A stretch of 64,000 bases of DNA, taken from the NCBI GenBank assembly GCA_022428005.1, contig JAKMDI010000007.1, forward strand, positions 62,001-126,000. Reading direction: 5' to 3'. Both the position numbers and the translations under genes were made by a program. The notes beneath the pieces are model-generated. The model was not told the DNA's origin and did no database searches. It saw only the letters and a list, made by a program, of their open reading frames with translations. The first letter of the stretch is position 1; every line of letters starts with the position of its first letter. Of the stretch, positions 27,004 to 36,419 are shown piece after piece. The DNA is from Flavobacteriaceae bacterium (GTDB lineage: Bacteria > Bacteroidota > Bacteroidia > Flavobacteriales > Flavobacteriaceae).

Positions 27004-27986
27004 TATCTTCTCGGTTTATAATTGGCTTTTGAAAAAAGGGTTTGTGCAGGCATGTTGAGAAGGGCACTGATGTCTGTATCAGGGTAGCGTTCCACAAAGG
27101 ATTTGATGATCTGCCATCCCACCCAAACACCGACCCGACCTGGGGACTCATTGTCAATTTCCAAATAGAATTTTGAAAAGGGAGCCGGTTCTATAAACCG
27201 CTGTCGCAGTGTTTGTTCTGTACTAAATATCAATTGCTTTTCAACAAAATACTGCCAAATATAGGTTTCATTTTCTACCACCCATTGATATTGTTCGTCG
27301 GTAAAGCCCATTTTTTGGGACTCAGACAAACGCGGCAAAACCCAGTCTTTCAAATATATTTTTTTTCCTTCATAGACCATCATCGACAAAAAAGACCTAC
27401 CGTTGGGGGGTGGGATTTTATATTCAGCAAATTTGTTTACCACATGAGAACTCAAGAATTTCGCATCCATTTCTTGTCTAATGTATTGCGGTATCCCCTC
27501 GTACAGAGGATGGTTTTTTCCCAGATAAGTATCCAAAGAAATGAGCAGCAGAGAGTCGTTGTAAATGGTCTTGCTTTGATAGTCAACATTGTTGATCACT
27601 CCAATTACTCGGGGCGTTCTGGTACGCGGAAAGTAATATTTTAAATGCTTAAAAAGGTACTCTAATTCCTCCTCCAACGGATCCATGGAGGGAAATGATT
27701 TTTCTACATTTTCTAATAACAGCAACTGCAAACTATCTTTTTGTCTTTTAACCCAAACACTGTCATGAAACTTTTTTGGAAACAAAAAAGGATAATTGTT
27801 TTTAAGAACGGGGATGTCTGCTGATTGAGATTGATGAAATTGAAGATCAAATCGTTCGATATTGAGCGACAATGGCATGGCAAGGATTTCAGATTCCTTA
27901 GAATTGGAGCCACTACAACCGATAATAATGAAAAAAAGAACGGCGGAATTTAAAAATATCTTGGTTTGGCGAATTATCAATCTCAT
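27003..27986 (-). CDS. gldB: Gliding motility lipoprotein GldB
   Basis: 327 residues with a lipoprotein signal peptide (hydrophobic stretch then IIGCSGSNS; the Cys is the acylation site). The blocks NIERFDLQFHQ, DYQSKTIYNDSLLLISLDTYLG and DEQYQWVVENETYIWQYFVEKQLIFST are typical of GldB. It is required for gliding in F. johnsoniae; the stability of other Gld lipoproteins depends on it in that species. Upstream of gldC in one operon and divergent from nadE, the same arrangement reported for Flavobacterium. Confidence 0.93.
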   Translation of the reverse strand: MRLIIRQTKIFLNSAVLFFIIIGCSGSNSKESEILAMPLSLNIERFDLQFHQSQSADIPVLKNNYPFLFPKKFHDSVWVKRQKDSLQLLLLENVEKSFPSMDPLEEELEYLFKHLKYYFPRTRTPRVIGVINNVDYQSKTIYNDSLLLISLDTYLGKNHPLYEGIPQYIRQEMDAKFLSSHVVNKFAEYKIPPPNGRSFLSMMVYEGKKIYLKDWVLPRLSESQKMGFTDEQYQWVVENETYIWQYFVEKQLIFSTEQTLRQRFIEPAPFSKFYLEIDNESPGRVGVWVGWQIIKSFVERYPDTDISALLNMPAQTLFSKANYKPRR

Positions 27987-28026
27987 TTAATTGGATTTTT
28001 TTTTATTCCAATGTAACTTCGATATA

Positions 28027-28034
28027 CAAATGTA
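28027..28034 (-). promoter_or_regulatory. Predicted -7 element for gldB
   Basis: TACATTTG on the minus strand matches TAnnTTTG and lies 40 bases upstream of the gldB ATG. I see no clear -33 TTG at the expected distance; the upstream bases are T-rich and reach into the start of nadE. Confidence 0.4.
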
Positions 28035-28042
28035 AGCGGTCT

Positions 28043-28849
28043 TTGTCTAAAAAAATGAAATCACCTGAAAAAGTAGTCAACCACATTGTTGAATGGTTGA
28101 AAAGCTATCGAGAAGAATCAAAAATGAACGGTTTTGTCGTCGGTGTCTCTGGAGGCATTGATTCTGCCGTCACCTCCACCCTTTGCAGCCTTACAGGCGC
28201 TCCAGTGCTCTGTCTTGAGATGGAAATCCACCAAGAAGAAAATCAAGTTTCTCGTGCCAACGAACACATTAAGTGGTTGGAGCAGAAGTTTCCCAATGTC
28301 GTTCACCACAACCTTTCCTTGACTGGAGTTTTCGAAGGTTTTGTAAATGGGCTTCCCACCACAGACCTCAAAGAGGAACAACAATTGAGTTTGGCCAATA
28401 CCAGGGCAAGATTAAGGATGACTACCCTGTATTATTTTGCAGCTTTGCAACGTTATTTGGTTGCGGGTACAGGAAATAAAGTTGAGGATTTTGGGGTTGG
28501 ATTTTATACCAAATACGGTGATGGAGGTGTTGACCTCAGCCCTATCGCAGACCTATTAAAATCTCAAGTATATGAGGTTGCTGAATTTTTAGGCATAATA
28601 GACACCATTCAAAAGGCTGCCCCAACCGACGGTTTGTGGGGCGATAACCGCACTGATGAGGAACAAATGGGGGCCAATTACGATGACTTAGAGTGGGCCA
28701 TGCAAGAAATCGAGCAAAACCCTAGTTTAAAAGACTTGAACACCAAACAGCTCGATATCATTAATGTTTATAAAGGATTTAATCGCCAAAATCAACACAA
28801 AATGAATCCCATACCGGTTTGTGAAATACCTACTTCACTATTGGTTTAA
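28043..28849 (+). CDS. nadE: NH3-dependent NAD+ synthetase NadE
   Basis: 268 residues, without the glutaminase domain of the longer form. PP-loop VSGGIDSAVTSTL (about 34-46) activates deamido-NAD+ with ATP; ARLRMTTLYYFA, GTGNKVEDFGVGFYTKYGDGGVDLSPI and PTDGLWGDNRTDE are family signatures. Catalyses the last step of NAD biosynthesis with ammonia. Divergent from gldB; the LuxR-type regulator gene follows 61 bases downstream. Confidence 0.95.
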   Translation: MSKKMKSPEKVVNHIVEWLKSYREESKMNGFVVGVSGGIDSAVTSTLCSLTGAPVLCLEMEIHQEENQVSRANEHIKWLEQKFPNVVHHNLSLTGVFEGFVNGLPTTDLKEEQQLSLANTRARLRMTTLYYFAALQRYLVAGTGNKVEDFGVGFYTKYGDGGVDLSPIADLLKSQVYEVAEFLGIIDTIQKAAPTDGLWGDNRTDEEQMGANYDDLEWAMQEIEQNPSLKDLNTKQLDIINVYKGFNRQNQHKMNPIPVCEIPTSLLV

Positions 28850-28910
28850 GTGGTTTAAAAAAAAACACTATTTTTAGGTAAATATTAGTTAAAATAATTT
28901 TCCCCAAATT

Positions 28911-29540
28911 ATGATAAACCTACTTCTAATTGACCCGCATCCTGTTGTGAGGTGTGGCTTCGAAAACTTTCTTTCCGAATACAATTTCTTAAACGTGGTT
29001 CACACAGCTGAAAATTTGGCTGATGGTATCGCTTTCACAAAATCAAATCCAGTAGATATTGTTATCTCAGAAATGATCTTAAATGATGAAAGCCCTGTAG
29101 ACCTCATTCATCAAATCAAAAACATCAATCCCGAAATCAATGTTATTTTTTTTACTGCTCAAGACAAAGACATCTATAGTATTCCTTTGATGCGAGCCGG
29201 TGCTATTGGGTTTTTGTCTAAAAATATTAAAGCCTGTGTAATGGCCGATGCCATCAAAAAAATTGACGCCTACCGCCTATATATCACTAACAATTTTAAC
29301 AATGAATTAAAATTAGATCTTGACATCGAAAAACCAAGGAACAGATATGGTACGCTCTCTTCTCGAGAGATCGAAGTTTTAAAATACCTGACCGATGGCA
29401 AGCGTAATATAGAAATCGCCGAACGATTGAAGATCAATCAAAAAACTGTAAACACTTATAAAAACAGGATGATGCACAAGCTCAAAGTAACCAATATGTT
29501 TGACCTCTACATTCAAGCCAAAAACCTGAACTTGGTCTAA
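28911..29540 (+). CDS. LuxR/NarL-type response regulator with Glu at the phosphorylation site
   Basis: 209 residues: receiver domain (1-120) and a C-terminal LuxR helix-turn-helix (about 142-205; LSSREIEVLKYLTDGKRNIEIAERLKINQKTVNTYKNRMMHKL). In the receiver, the segment that normally reads DLVLLDL is DIVISEM, so residue 54, the usual phospho-accepting Asp, is Glu. Thr82 (FFTAQ) and Lys104 (FLSKN) are kept, but the usual acidic pair near the N-terminus is reduced to one Asp (LIDPHP). Such a protein may be constitutively active or respond without phosphorylation. No histidine kinase gene is adjacent. Its stop overlaps that of dnaG by four bases. Confidence 0.88.
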   Translation: MINLLLIDPHPVVRCGFENFLSEYNFLNVVHTAENLADGIAFTKSNPVDIVISEMILNDESPVDLIHQIKNINPEINVIFFTAQDKDIYSIPLMRAGAIGFLSKNIKACVMADAIKKIDAYRLYITNNFNNELKLDLDIEKPRNRYGTLSSREIEVLKYLTDGKRNIEIAERLKINQKTVNTYKNRMMHKLKVTNMFDLYIQAKNLNLV

Positions 29541-31492
29541 AGTACCCGGTTGAGCTTGTTGGAAACTACTTTTTTGAGTTGCTGCCAACTGATGATTTCT
29601 TGGAGTGTTTCTTGATTTTCCCCTTGCTCTTTAGTATTCAGCTGGAGTTCTACTATTTTTTGATCGATCAAGTAGCGGCGCATAGAAAGTATGGTTTCAC
29701 TGACCATACGAACCACCTCAGTACCCTTATTTTTTACAAAAATATTTCTCTTTTCCCAATCGTGAAGCTGATGTTGTTCTTCCTTCATAACCAAATCAGT
29801 GATGATTTCGTTTTGTGAAATATCATCTGTCTGCATGATTTTTTCCAAGTTCAAATCTTCTGGAGCGCTTTGATAAATTTCTATGAGTTGGTAAAATAGT
29901 TTTTTAAAAGTCTCTTGACTCAATTCGACTTCATCTTGCTGGAGGTCCAAGAAAATCTTTTCATAGACTTTGGCAGACATTCGCTTTGTGTGTTGGATCA
30001 GCTCTCCTTCTTCATTTGGTTTTATGATATTGTCTTCAAAATCAAATTCCAAATTCCCGTAGGTGAGTAATATGGCAATGATTTGTTTTTCTAATTCATA
30101 TACCCGATCTACCTTAGAAACAGTAGCAGCTGCTTTTTTAACAGGCGTTTGGCCCTGGTTATAAATTAACTTTTTAGCGCCTTTGCTTTTATTTTTTTGA
30201 TTTATTTGGGCCAACGCACTGAATAAGGCATCTTCCGAAATTTCCATTATTTCAGCACAGCTCTGGATATAAATTTCTTGCTTGATCACATCTGGCACCT
30301 TAGATATGCTCTCTACGATATCCCTGATGGTCTCTGCTTTCTTGATCGGATCGTTATTGCCATCTTCATGCAATAGAGAGGCTTTAAACTGGATAAAATC
30401 TTTTGACTGCTGGGTGAGAAAATCGCTAATTTCTGCGGTGGTATGGGACTTAGCAAAACTATCCGGATCTTCGCCCGCTGGAAAACTACATACCTTTACG
30501 TTCATTCCCTGCTCGAGAATTAAATCTATTCCACGCAGCGAAGCCCGGACTCCAGCAGCATCTCCATCAAACAATACCACAATGTTTGAGGTCAGGCGGC
30601 TTATCATACGGATCTGGTCTATGGTAAGTGCAGTTCCTGAAGAGGATACTATGTTAGTGATACCCGACTGATGCATCTGGATCACATCGGTGTAGCCCTC
30701 CACCAAATAACACAAATCGTTTTTGGATATCGCTTGTTTAGACTCGTAAATACCATAAAGGACCTTACTCTTGTGATAAATATCGCTTTCTGGGGAGTTC
30801 AGGTATTTGGCAATTTTAGTATTTTGAGACAAAATCCTACCTCCAAAACCCTGGACCCTCCCCGACATACTTCTGATGGGAAAAATTACCCTAGCCCGAA
30901 AACGATCTATTTGTCGATTTTCATTGACGATGACCAGCCCAGTTTTTTCTAAAAAATCTAAATTATACCCCTCTTTTTGAGCTTTCTTACTCAAAGCATC
31001 GCCAGTGTCTGGGGAATACCCCAAGGCGAATTTTTTAATGGTCTCGTCAGTAAAACCCCTTTCTTTAAAGTAAGAGCATCCTATGGATTTCCCAGCTGAG
31101 GTTTCCCAAAGATTTTCTTCAAAAAAAGATGCGGCGTATTGAGCCACCAAAAACATACTTTCTTTTGTGTCTTTGATTTGCTTTTCCTCGGCCGTTTCCT
31201 CGGTTTCTTCAATTTCAATATTATATTTTTTAGCCAAATATCTGATGGCTTCAGGATAAGTGAAGTGCTCGTGTTCCATTAAAAAAGCAATCACATTACC
31301 TCCTTTACCACTACTGAAATCTTTCCATATTTGTTTGGCGGGTGAAACCATAAAGCTCGGCGTTCGCTCCTGGGTAAAAGGACTGAGGCCCTTAAAATTG
31401 GCTCCAGATTTTTTTAGGGTAACATATTCCCCGATCACCTCCTCCAATCGGGCTGATTCATATACTTGGTCTATGGTCGTTCTTGAAATCAA
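29537..31492 (-). CDS. dnaG: DNA primase DnaG, zinc-ligand-less form
   Basis: 651 residues; makes RNA primers at the replication fork. Domain order: N-terminal zinc-binding-like region (1-100), RNA polymerase core with TOPRIM motifs LVEGYTDV and VVLFDGDAAG, and a C-terminal helicase-interaction region. In the N-terminal fold KGLSPFTQERTPSF and IWKDFSSGKGGN stand where E. coli has CPFHNEKTPSF and YHCFGCGAHGN, so all four usual ligands (C, H, C, C) are S37, T40, D58 and S61. The surrounding fold residues are kept, which points to a lineage-specific metal-free variant rather than decay. Upstream 80 bases hold a plausible promoter. Confidence 0.95.
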   Translation of the reverse strand: MISRTTIDQVYESARLEEVIGEYVTLKKSGANFKGLSPFTQERTPSFMVSPAKQIWKDFSSGKGGNVIAFLMEHEHFTYPEAIRYLAKKYNIEIEETEETAEEKQIKDTKESMFLVAQYAASFFEENLWETSAGKSIGCSYFKERGFTDETIKKFALGYSPDTGDALSKKAQKEGYNLDFLEKTGLVIVNENRQIDRFRARVIFPIRSMSGRVQGFGGRILSQNTKIAKYLNSPESDIYHKSKVLYGIYESKQAISKNDLCYLVEGYTDVIQMHQSGITNIVSSSGTALTIDQIRMISRLTSNIVVLFDGDAAGVRASLRGIDLILEQGMNVKVCSFPAGEDPDSFAKSHTTAEISDFLTQQSKDFIQFKASLLHEDGNNDPIKKAETIRDIVESISKVPDVIKQEIYIQSCAEIMEISEDALFSALAQINQKNKSKGAKKLIYNQGQTPVKKAAATVSKVDRVYELEKQIIAILLTYGNLEFDFEDNIIKPNEEGELIQHTKRMSAKVYEKIFLDLQQDEVELSQETFKKLFYQLIEIYQSAPEDLNLEKIMQTDDISQNEIITDLVMKEEQHQLHDWEKRNIFVKNKGTEVVRMVSETILSMRRYLIDQKIVELQLNTKEQGENQETLQEIISWQQLKKVVSNKLNRVL

Positions 31493-31511
31493 ATCAAGGA
31501 AAATATTTACA

Positions 31512-31543
31512 TAAAAATAAAATTATATGGCCACCGAACAAAA
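31512..31543 (-). promoter_or_regulatory. Predicted dnaG promoter
   Basis: On the minus strand TTTTG (plus 31539-31543), a 19-bp spacer and TATTTTTA (plus 31512-31519) fit the -33/-7 pattern with one mismatch from TAnnTTTG. The -7 element ends 19 bases before the ATG. Confidence 0.45.
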
Positions 31544-31572
31544 CCGCTTGCGTTAATTTCAGTCAATGAAGA

Positions 31573-32550
31573 TCAAATATCTCGCTCAATTACAAAATTA
31601 ACCATCAATTCAAGGGCGTCTCGGTATTCATTTTTCGGGAATTCCTGGAGCAGATCTATGGCCTTGGAACGGTAGTCTTCCATCTTAGTTTCCGCAAACT
31701 CGAGTCCCCCAGCGGCCTTTATTCTTCGAATGGCTTCTCGAACCCTCTTTTTGTCTTTATTGTGGTTTTTGACCGTTCTAATCAACCAGTTTTTATCCGA
31801 TCGCTCCATTACATTTAAGGCATGAATCAGCGGTAAGGTCATTTTTTGTTCTTTGATGTCGATACCCGTGGGTTTCCCAATTCTTTGTTCGGAATAATCA
31901 AACAAGTCATCTTTGATCTGGAAAGCCATCCCGAGTAACTCCCCGAACTGGTGCATTTTTGAAACTTCATCAGTGCTGGCCGAAACAGACTGCGCTCCCA
32001 TTGCACAGCAAGCGGCCAAAAGCGTAGCTGTTTTCTGACGGATTATCTCGTAATATATTTCTTCTGTAATGTCTAATTTTCTTGCCTTTTCAATCTGCAT
32101 CAGCTCCCCCTGACTCATTTCCCGAACTGCTACTGATATTATTTTCAAAAGGTCAAAATCCTCATTTTCAATAGAAAGTAGCAGTCCTTTAGACAGTAGA
32201 TAATCCCCTACCAAAACAGCAATTTTATTTTTCCATAAAGCATTGATGGAAAAGAACCCTCTCCGCTGATTACTGTCGTCCACCACGTCGTCGTGAACCA
32301 AGGTGGCCGTGTGTATCAACTCTATTACAGAAGCACCCCGGTAAGCCCTTTCATTTACCTTTCCTTTTCCCAGCATTTTTGCAACTAAAAAAACAAACAT
32401 AGGACGCATTTGTTTTCCTTTTCTGTTGACTATAAAATGGGTGATTCTGTTGAGCAGGGCTACCTTGGAAGACATGGATTTGGTGAACTTTTTTTCAAAA
32501 AGCTCCATTTCCTCATAAATGGGTTCTTTAATGCGCTCAACAACTTTCAT
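31573..32550 (-). CDS. Polyprenyl (octaprenyl-type) diphosphate synthase
   Basis: 325 residues, all-alpha trans-isoprenyl diphosphate synthase. The first aspartate-rich motif is LVHDDVVDDSNQRRG (about 88-102), the second is AFQIKDDLFDY; the IPP-binding GKQMRPMF segment is near residue 54. The small-size residues before the first Asp motif suggest a long-chain product, probably the side chain of menaquinone. It lies between dnaG and rlmN on the same strand, with 43 bases to rlmN. Chain length is inferred, not proven. Confidence 0.9.
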   Translation of the reverse strand: MKVVERIKEPIYEEMELFEKKFTKSMSSKVALLNRITHFIVNRKGKQMRPMFVFLVAKMLGKGKVNERAYRGASVIELIHTATLVHDDVVDDSNQRRGFFSINALWKNKIAVLVGDYLLSKGLLLSIENEDFDLLKIISVAVREMSQGELMQIEKARKLDITEEIYYEIIRQKTATLLAACCAMGAQSVSASTDEVSKMHQFGELLGMAFQIKDDLFDYSEQRIGKPTGIDIKEQKMTLPLIHALNVMERSDKNWLIRTVKNHNKDKKRVREAIRRIKAAGGLEFAETKMEDYRSKAIDLLQEFPKNEYRDALELMVNFVIERDI

Positions 32551-32593
32551 TCCGCTATAAAGATACCATTAATAACAAATGAAATACAACCGA

Positions 32594-33658
32594 CTATACC
32601 TTTGCTTTGTTGGCCAATTGACCACAAGCCGCATCGATGTCTTTTCCTCTTGATCTCCTTACTGTTGCAGTGATCCTATTTTCTGTCAACGCCACTTCAT
32701 AGGCCGATATTCGGTCAGGCGCTGCTTGTAGGAATTTATCTTCTCCAATAGGGTTATACGTGATCAGATTTACTTTGCAAGGGGTCTTTTTACAAAAATC
32801 CACCAGGGCATCAATGTCTTCATTTTTGTCGTTGATTCCTTTCCAAACAACATACTCATAGGTAACCATCTGGGAGGTCTTTTCATACCAATACTGAATC
32901 GCATCGGCCAATTCTTCCAACGGAAATTTATCTGAAAACGGCATTATTTCTGCCCTTACATTTTGTCGGGCACTGTGGAGCGAAACTGCTAAACCAAAAC
33001 GAACCTGATCATCTGCCATCTTCCTTATCATTTTTGGGATACCAGAGGTAGATACCGTAATTCTGGATGGGGACATCCCCAGGCCTTCTGGCTGTGTTAT
33101 TTTGTCTATGGTTTTGATTAGATTGTTGTAATTCATTAGCGGCTCTCCCATTCCCATAAACACAATATTTGACAAAGAGCGTTCATAATAATACTTACTC
33201 TGCTGGTTCATCGCAACGACTTGGTCATAGATCTCGTCGGCATTGAGGTTCCTCATCCTTTTAATCTTCGCCGTAGCACAAAAATGACAATCCAAACTAC
33301 AGCCTACCTGAGAGGAAACGCAAGCCGTTGTCCTTGATGCTGTGGGGATCAGCACCGATTCAACGACCAAGCCGTCGTGGAGTTTTACCGCGTTTTTGAG
33401 GGTGCCGTCACTGCTTTTTTGCTGGTGGTCAATGTTTATATGATTGATCACAAAATAATCTTTTAGCAATGACCTGGTAGCTATTGAAAGGTTGGTCATT
33501 CCATCAAAATCATGAATTCCCTTTTGCCACAACCACTGATAAACTTGGTTCCCACGAAATGCTTTGTCCCCATGGTCCACAAAAAACTGTCGCAAGTTTT
33601 CTATTGAAAGTGCACGAATGTCCTTTTTTTTATCGGTTGCCATGGGTGCTTTTTTCAT
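32594..33658 (-). CDS. rlmN: 23S rRNA (adenine(2503)-C2)/tRNA methyltransferase RlmN
   Basis: 354 residues (or 349 from the second ATG at 33643, MATDKKK...). Radical-SAM cluster motif CSLDCHFC (CX3CX2C) follows VSSQVG; NIVFMGMGEPLMNYNN, ITVSTSGIPKMI and LAVSLHSARQNVRAEIMP are family blocks, and the methyl-carrying Cys is in DIDAACGQLA near the end. It methylates A2503 in the peptidyl-transferase centre and A37 of some tRNAs. Part of a minus-strand run with queA upstream. Confidence 0.95.
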   Translation of the reverse strand: MKKAPMATDKKKDIRALSIENLRQFFVDHGDKAFRGNQVYQWLWQKGIHDFDGMTNLSIATRSLLKDYFVINHINIDHQQKSSDGTLKNAVKLHDGLVVESVLIPTASRTTACVSSQVGCSLDCHFCATAKIKRMRNLNADEIYDQVVAMNQQSKYYYERSLSNIVFMGMGEPLMNYNNLIKTIDKITQPEGLGMSPSRITVSTSGIPKMIRKMADDQVRFGLAVSLHSARQNVRAEIMPFSDKFPLEELADAIQYWYEKTSQMVTYEYVVWKGINDKNEDIDALVDFCKKTPCKVNLITYNPIGEDKFLQAAPDRISAYEVALTENRITATVRRSRGKDIDAACGQLANKAKV

Positions 33659-33685
33659 ATAAACTCACTTCACAATCAAGTGAAA

Positions 33686-34735
33686 TCACAAAATAAGCAT
33701 GGCGTCACCATAAGAGTAGAAATTGTACTTTTTCTTTATGGCTTCTTTATAAGCTTCTTTAACAAAATCCACATCTGCAAAAGCAGATACCATCATCAAT
33801 AAAGTCGATTTTGGCGTATGGAAATTGGTAATCATGCAATTGGCTATTGAAAAATCGTGGGGAGGAAATATGAACTTATGGGTCCATCCCTCATAAGAGT
33901 TTAAGGTCCCCATTGAAGAAACGGACGACTCCAACCCGCGCATTACAGTGGTTCCAACAGCACAAATTTTTCGATTTGTTTTTAATGCATTATTAACAGT
34001 ATTCGAAGCTTCTTGTGTAATGATTAGCTCCTCAGAATCCATTTTATGCTTGGATAAATCTTCCACCTCAACTGCACTGAAGGTTCCCAAGCCCACGTGG
34101 AGGGTAAGCTCTGCCAAATCAATTCCTTTGATTTGGAGTTTTTTGATCAGATGCTTTGAAAAATGGAGCCCTGCTGTAGGAGCAGCGACGGCCCCCTCAT
34201 GTTTTGCATAAATGGTTTGATAGCGCTCTGCGTCTTCTTTCTCAATGGGTCTGTTGATGTACTTCGGCAGCGGAGTTTGTCCCAACTCTTTTAGTTTGGA
34301 CCGGAAATCGCTATAAGAACCGTCAAAAAGAAAACGAAGTGTTCGTCCTCTCGAGGTGGTGTTGTCTATAACTTCAGCGACCAAACTGTCATCGTTTCCA
34401 AAATAAAGTTTATTGCCAATTCTAATTTTTCTGGCTGGATCTACCAGCACATCCCATAGTCTCTGTTCTTCATTGAGCTCTCTCAGCAGAAAAACTTCAA
34501 TTCTGGCACCCGTCTTTTCTTTATTTCCAAAAAGGCGTGCAGGAAAAACTTTAGTGTTGTTCAAAACCATCACATCGCCTTCATCAAAAAAATCGATGAC
34601 ATCTTTAAAGGTATGGTGACTGATCGATTGATCTGCACGATTGAGGACCATCAAACGGGATTCGTCTCTTCCAGAGGAAGGTCTTTGGGCCAGTAAAACA
34701 TTGGGGAGGTCAAAATTAAAATCTGACAGCTTCAT
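33686..34735 (-). CDS. queA: S-adenosylmethionine:tRNA ribosyltransferase-isomerase QueA
   Basis: 349 residues, full length. Starts [19 protein letters not shown], with [56 protein letters not shown] and [33 protein letters not shown], all typical of QueA. It transfers ribose from SAM to preQ1-modified tRNA to make epoxyqueuosine in the anticodon wobble position. No other queuosine genes are adjacent. Confidence 0.96.
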   Translation of the reverse strand: MKLSDFNFDLPNVLLAQRPSSGRDESRLMVLNRADQSISHHTFKDVIDFFDEGDVMVLNNTKVFPARLFGNKEKTGARIEVFLLRELNEEQRLWDVLVDPARKIRIGNKLYFGNDDSLVAEVIDNTTSRGRTLRFLFDGSYSDFRSKLKELGQTPLPKYINRPIEKEDAERYQTIYAKHEGAVAAPTAGLHFSKHLIKKLQIKGIDLAELTLHVGLGTFSAVEVEDLSKHKMDSEELIITQEASNTVNNALKTNRKICAVGTTVMRGLESSVSSMGTLNSYEGWTHKFIFPPHDFSIANCMITNFHTPKSTLLMMVSAFADVDFVKEAYKEAIKKKYNFYSYGDAMLIL

Positions 34736-34805
34736 AATTTATTTTTTTGCCCTGCAAATATAGGTTTTCAATGAGGGGGTTGTCAAGTAATTGAGGATAA
34801 AAAAA

Positions 34806-36032
34806 CTAAAATATATCCCGATTGAATCCAATTGTTTGCAAATCGTCCCAAAATCCAGGGTAGGATTTGGATACCACCTCGGCGTCATTGATCACAATAG
34901 GGACCCTTAACCCCAAAGGAGCAAAAGCCATGGCCATCCGGTGGTCGTTATAGGTAGCTATGGCCACATCGCTATTTAACGTTTTGGCGTGGGTCAACAC
35001 AAGGCTATTGTCTGTGATTTCTACCTTTGCTCCCAGCTTTTCCATTTCTACTTTAAGGGCTGTTAATCGATCTGTTTCTTTGATTTTAAGGGTATGTAGG
35101 CCCGTCAGTAAACAATCTGTTCCTAAACCCAAACAACTCACTGCAATTGTTTGGGCCAGGTCTGGAGTGTTTTTTAAATTGAGTGCTATATGATCTGGAG
35201 TCACGAAGTTTTTTATTTTGGAAAGCTTTATTTTTCCTCCGTCAAAGGTAGTCTCCACCCCGAGATTGCGGTAGATTTTCTCCAAGGCAGCGTCGCCTTG
35301 ACGACTCTCTGGAGCATAATAGCTCAAATCAATTTCTCCCTCCGCTGCCAATGCCACTATGGAATAGAAATACGAAGCAGAACTCCAATCTGACTCCACT
35401 GTCCATTCCTGAGGATGGGTCATTGTTCCTGGCCGGATGGAAATTTTATTTCCTTTAAAAGAGGTATCGAATCCTAAATCGTCGAGTATACTTTGGGTCA
35501 TGGTAATGTATGGCACAGATGTGATCTCATCAGTCAAAACAATTTCCAACCCATTCTTTAAAGAAGGGGCGATCAACATCAAAGCAGATATGTACTGACT
35601 ACTGATGTTACCGGGCAGACTTACCTTGTTTTCTGTTAGCTGCTTACCCCTAATTTTTAAAGGTGGAAAACCTGTTTCTTTATCGTAGGAAATATCGGCT
35701 CCAAGGCTGTTGAGCGCATCTACCAATAACTTTATTGGCCGTTCTTGCATTCTTTTGGAACCCGTTAAAACAGTCTCACGATCCACTTGAGTGGCAAAAT
35801 AAGCAGTTAAAAAACGCATTGCAGTCCCCGCATGATGAATATCGATCCGCTGACCATTACTTTTCAAAGCTTCCTGTGTTACCGATGAATCGTCAGAATT
35901 AGAGCCATTTTTTATCTTGATTTGTGGGTACAAAGCCTGGAGGATCAACAGTCTGTTGGATTCGCTTTTGGATCCTGTAATCGTGATGTTTCCCTTGGCC
36001 TGTTGACCAGGATGGTGCAACTTTATCCTCAT
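34806..36032 (-). CDS. aroA: 3-phosphoshikimate 1-carboxyvinyltransferase (EPSP synthase) AroA
   Basis: 408 residues, slightly shorter than the 427 of E. coli. Substrate-binding elements: TGSKSESNRLLILQAL, the HAGTAMRFL segment (in place of the usual NAGTAMR), VLTGSKRMQERPIKLLVDAL, and KETDRLTALKVEMEKLGA near residue 330, then YNDHRMAMAFAPLG. Condenses phosphoenolpyruvate with shikimate-3-phosphate in the pathway to aromatic amino acids. Eight bases separate it from the MazG-like gene upstream. Confidence 0.93.
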   Translation of the reverse strand: MRIKLHHPGQQAKGNITITGSKSESNRLLILQALYPQIKIKNGSNSDDSSVTQEALKSNGQRIDIHHAGTAMRFLTAYFATQVDRETVLTGSKRMQERPIKLLVDALNSLGADISYDKETGFPPLKIRGKQLTENKVSLPGNISSQYISALMLIAPSLKNGLEIVLTDEITSVPYITMTQSILDDLGFDTSFKGNKISIRPGTMTHPQEWTVESDWSSASYFYSIVALAAEGEIDLSYYAPESRQGDAALEKIYRNLGVETTFDGGKIKLSKIKNFVTPDHIALNLKNTPDLAQTIAVSCLGLGTDCLLTGLHTLKIKETDRLTALKVEMEKLGAKVEITDNSLVLTHAKTLNSDVAIATYNDHRMAMAFAPLGLRVPIVINDAEVVSKSYPGFWDDLQTIGFNRDIF

Positions 36033-36039
36033 CCTCTGT

Positions 36040-36366
36040 TTACTTTAGCTTGGGGTTGTTTTGATGTCGGTCGTGGTCTCTTTCTGCTTTGAATTTCATT
36101 TTTTTATCAAAGGCTGATTGTAAATCTACACCCGTTTGGTTGGCCAAACAAAGGACTACAAAAATTACGTCGGCGAGTTCCTCCCCCAAGTCTTTAAGCT
36201 TGTCGCTTTCTTTTTCGCTTTGCTCGCCATAGCGCCTGGCAATGATCCGAGCCACCTCGCCCACTTCCTCTGAGAGTTGTGCCATATTGGTGAGTTCATT
36301 AAAGTAACGTACACCGTGTTCCTTTATCCATTGATCAACAATATCTTGGGCTTTTTTTAATTCCAT
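36040..36366 (-). CDS. MazG-like nucleotide pyrophosphohydrolase
   Basis: 108 residues, one all-alpha NTP pyrophosphatase domain. The metal-binding acidic motifs are SEEVGEVARI (about 29-38) and GEELADVIFVVL (about 62-73), the EExxE ... ExxD pattern of the MazG/dUTPase-2 clan. Small members clean the nucleotide pool or act on dNTPs; the specific substrate is unknown. It precedes aroA by only seven bases. Confidence 0.88.
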   Translation of the reverse strand: MELKKAQDIVDQWIKEHGVRYFNELTNMAQLSEEVGEVARIIARRYGEQSEKESDKLKDLGEELADVIFVVLCLANQTGVDLQSAFDKKMKFKAERDHDRHQNNPKLK

Positions 36367-36419
36367 TTGATGGCGAATTTAAAACTTTCCCTTTGGGGAT
36401 GAAAACATATCCTTAAAAA

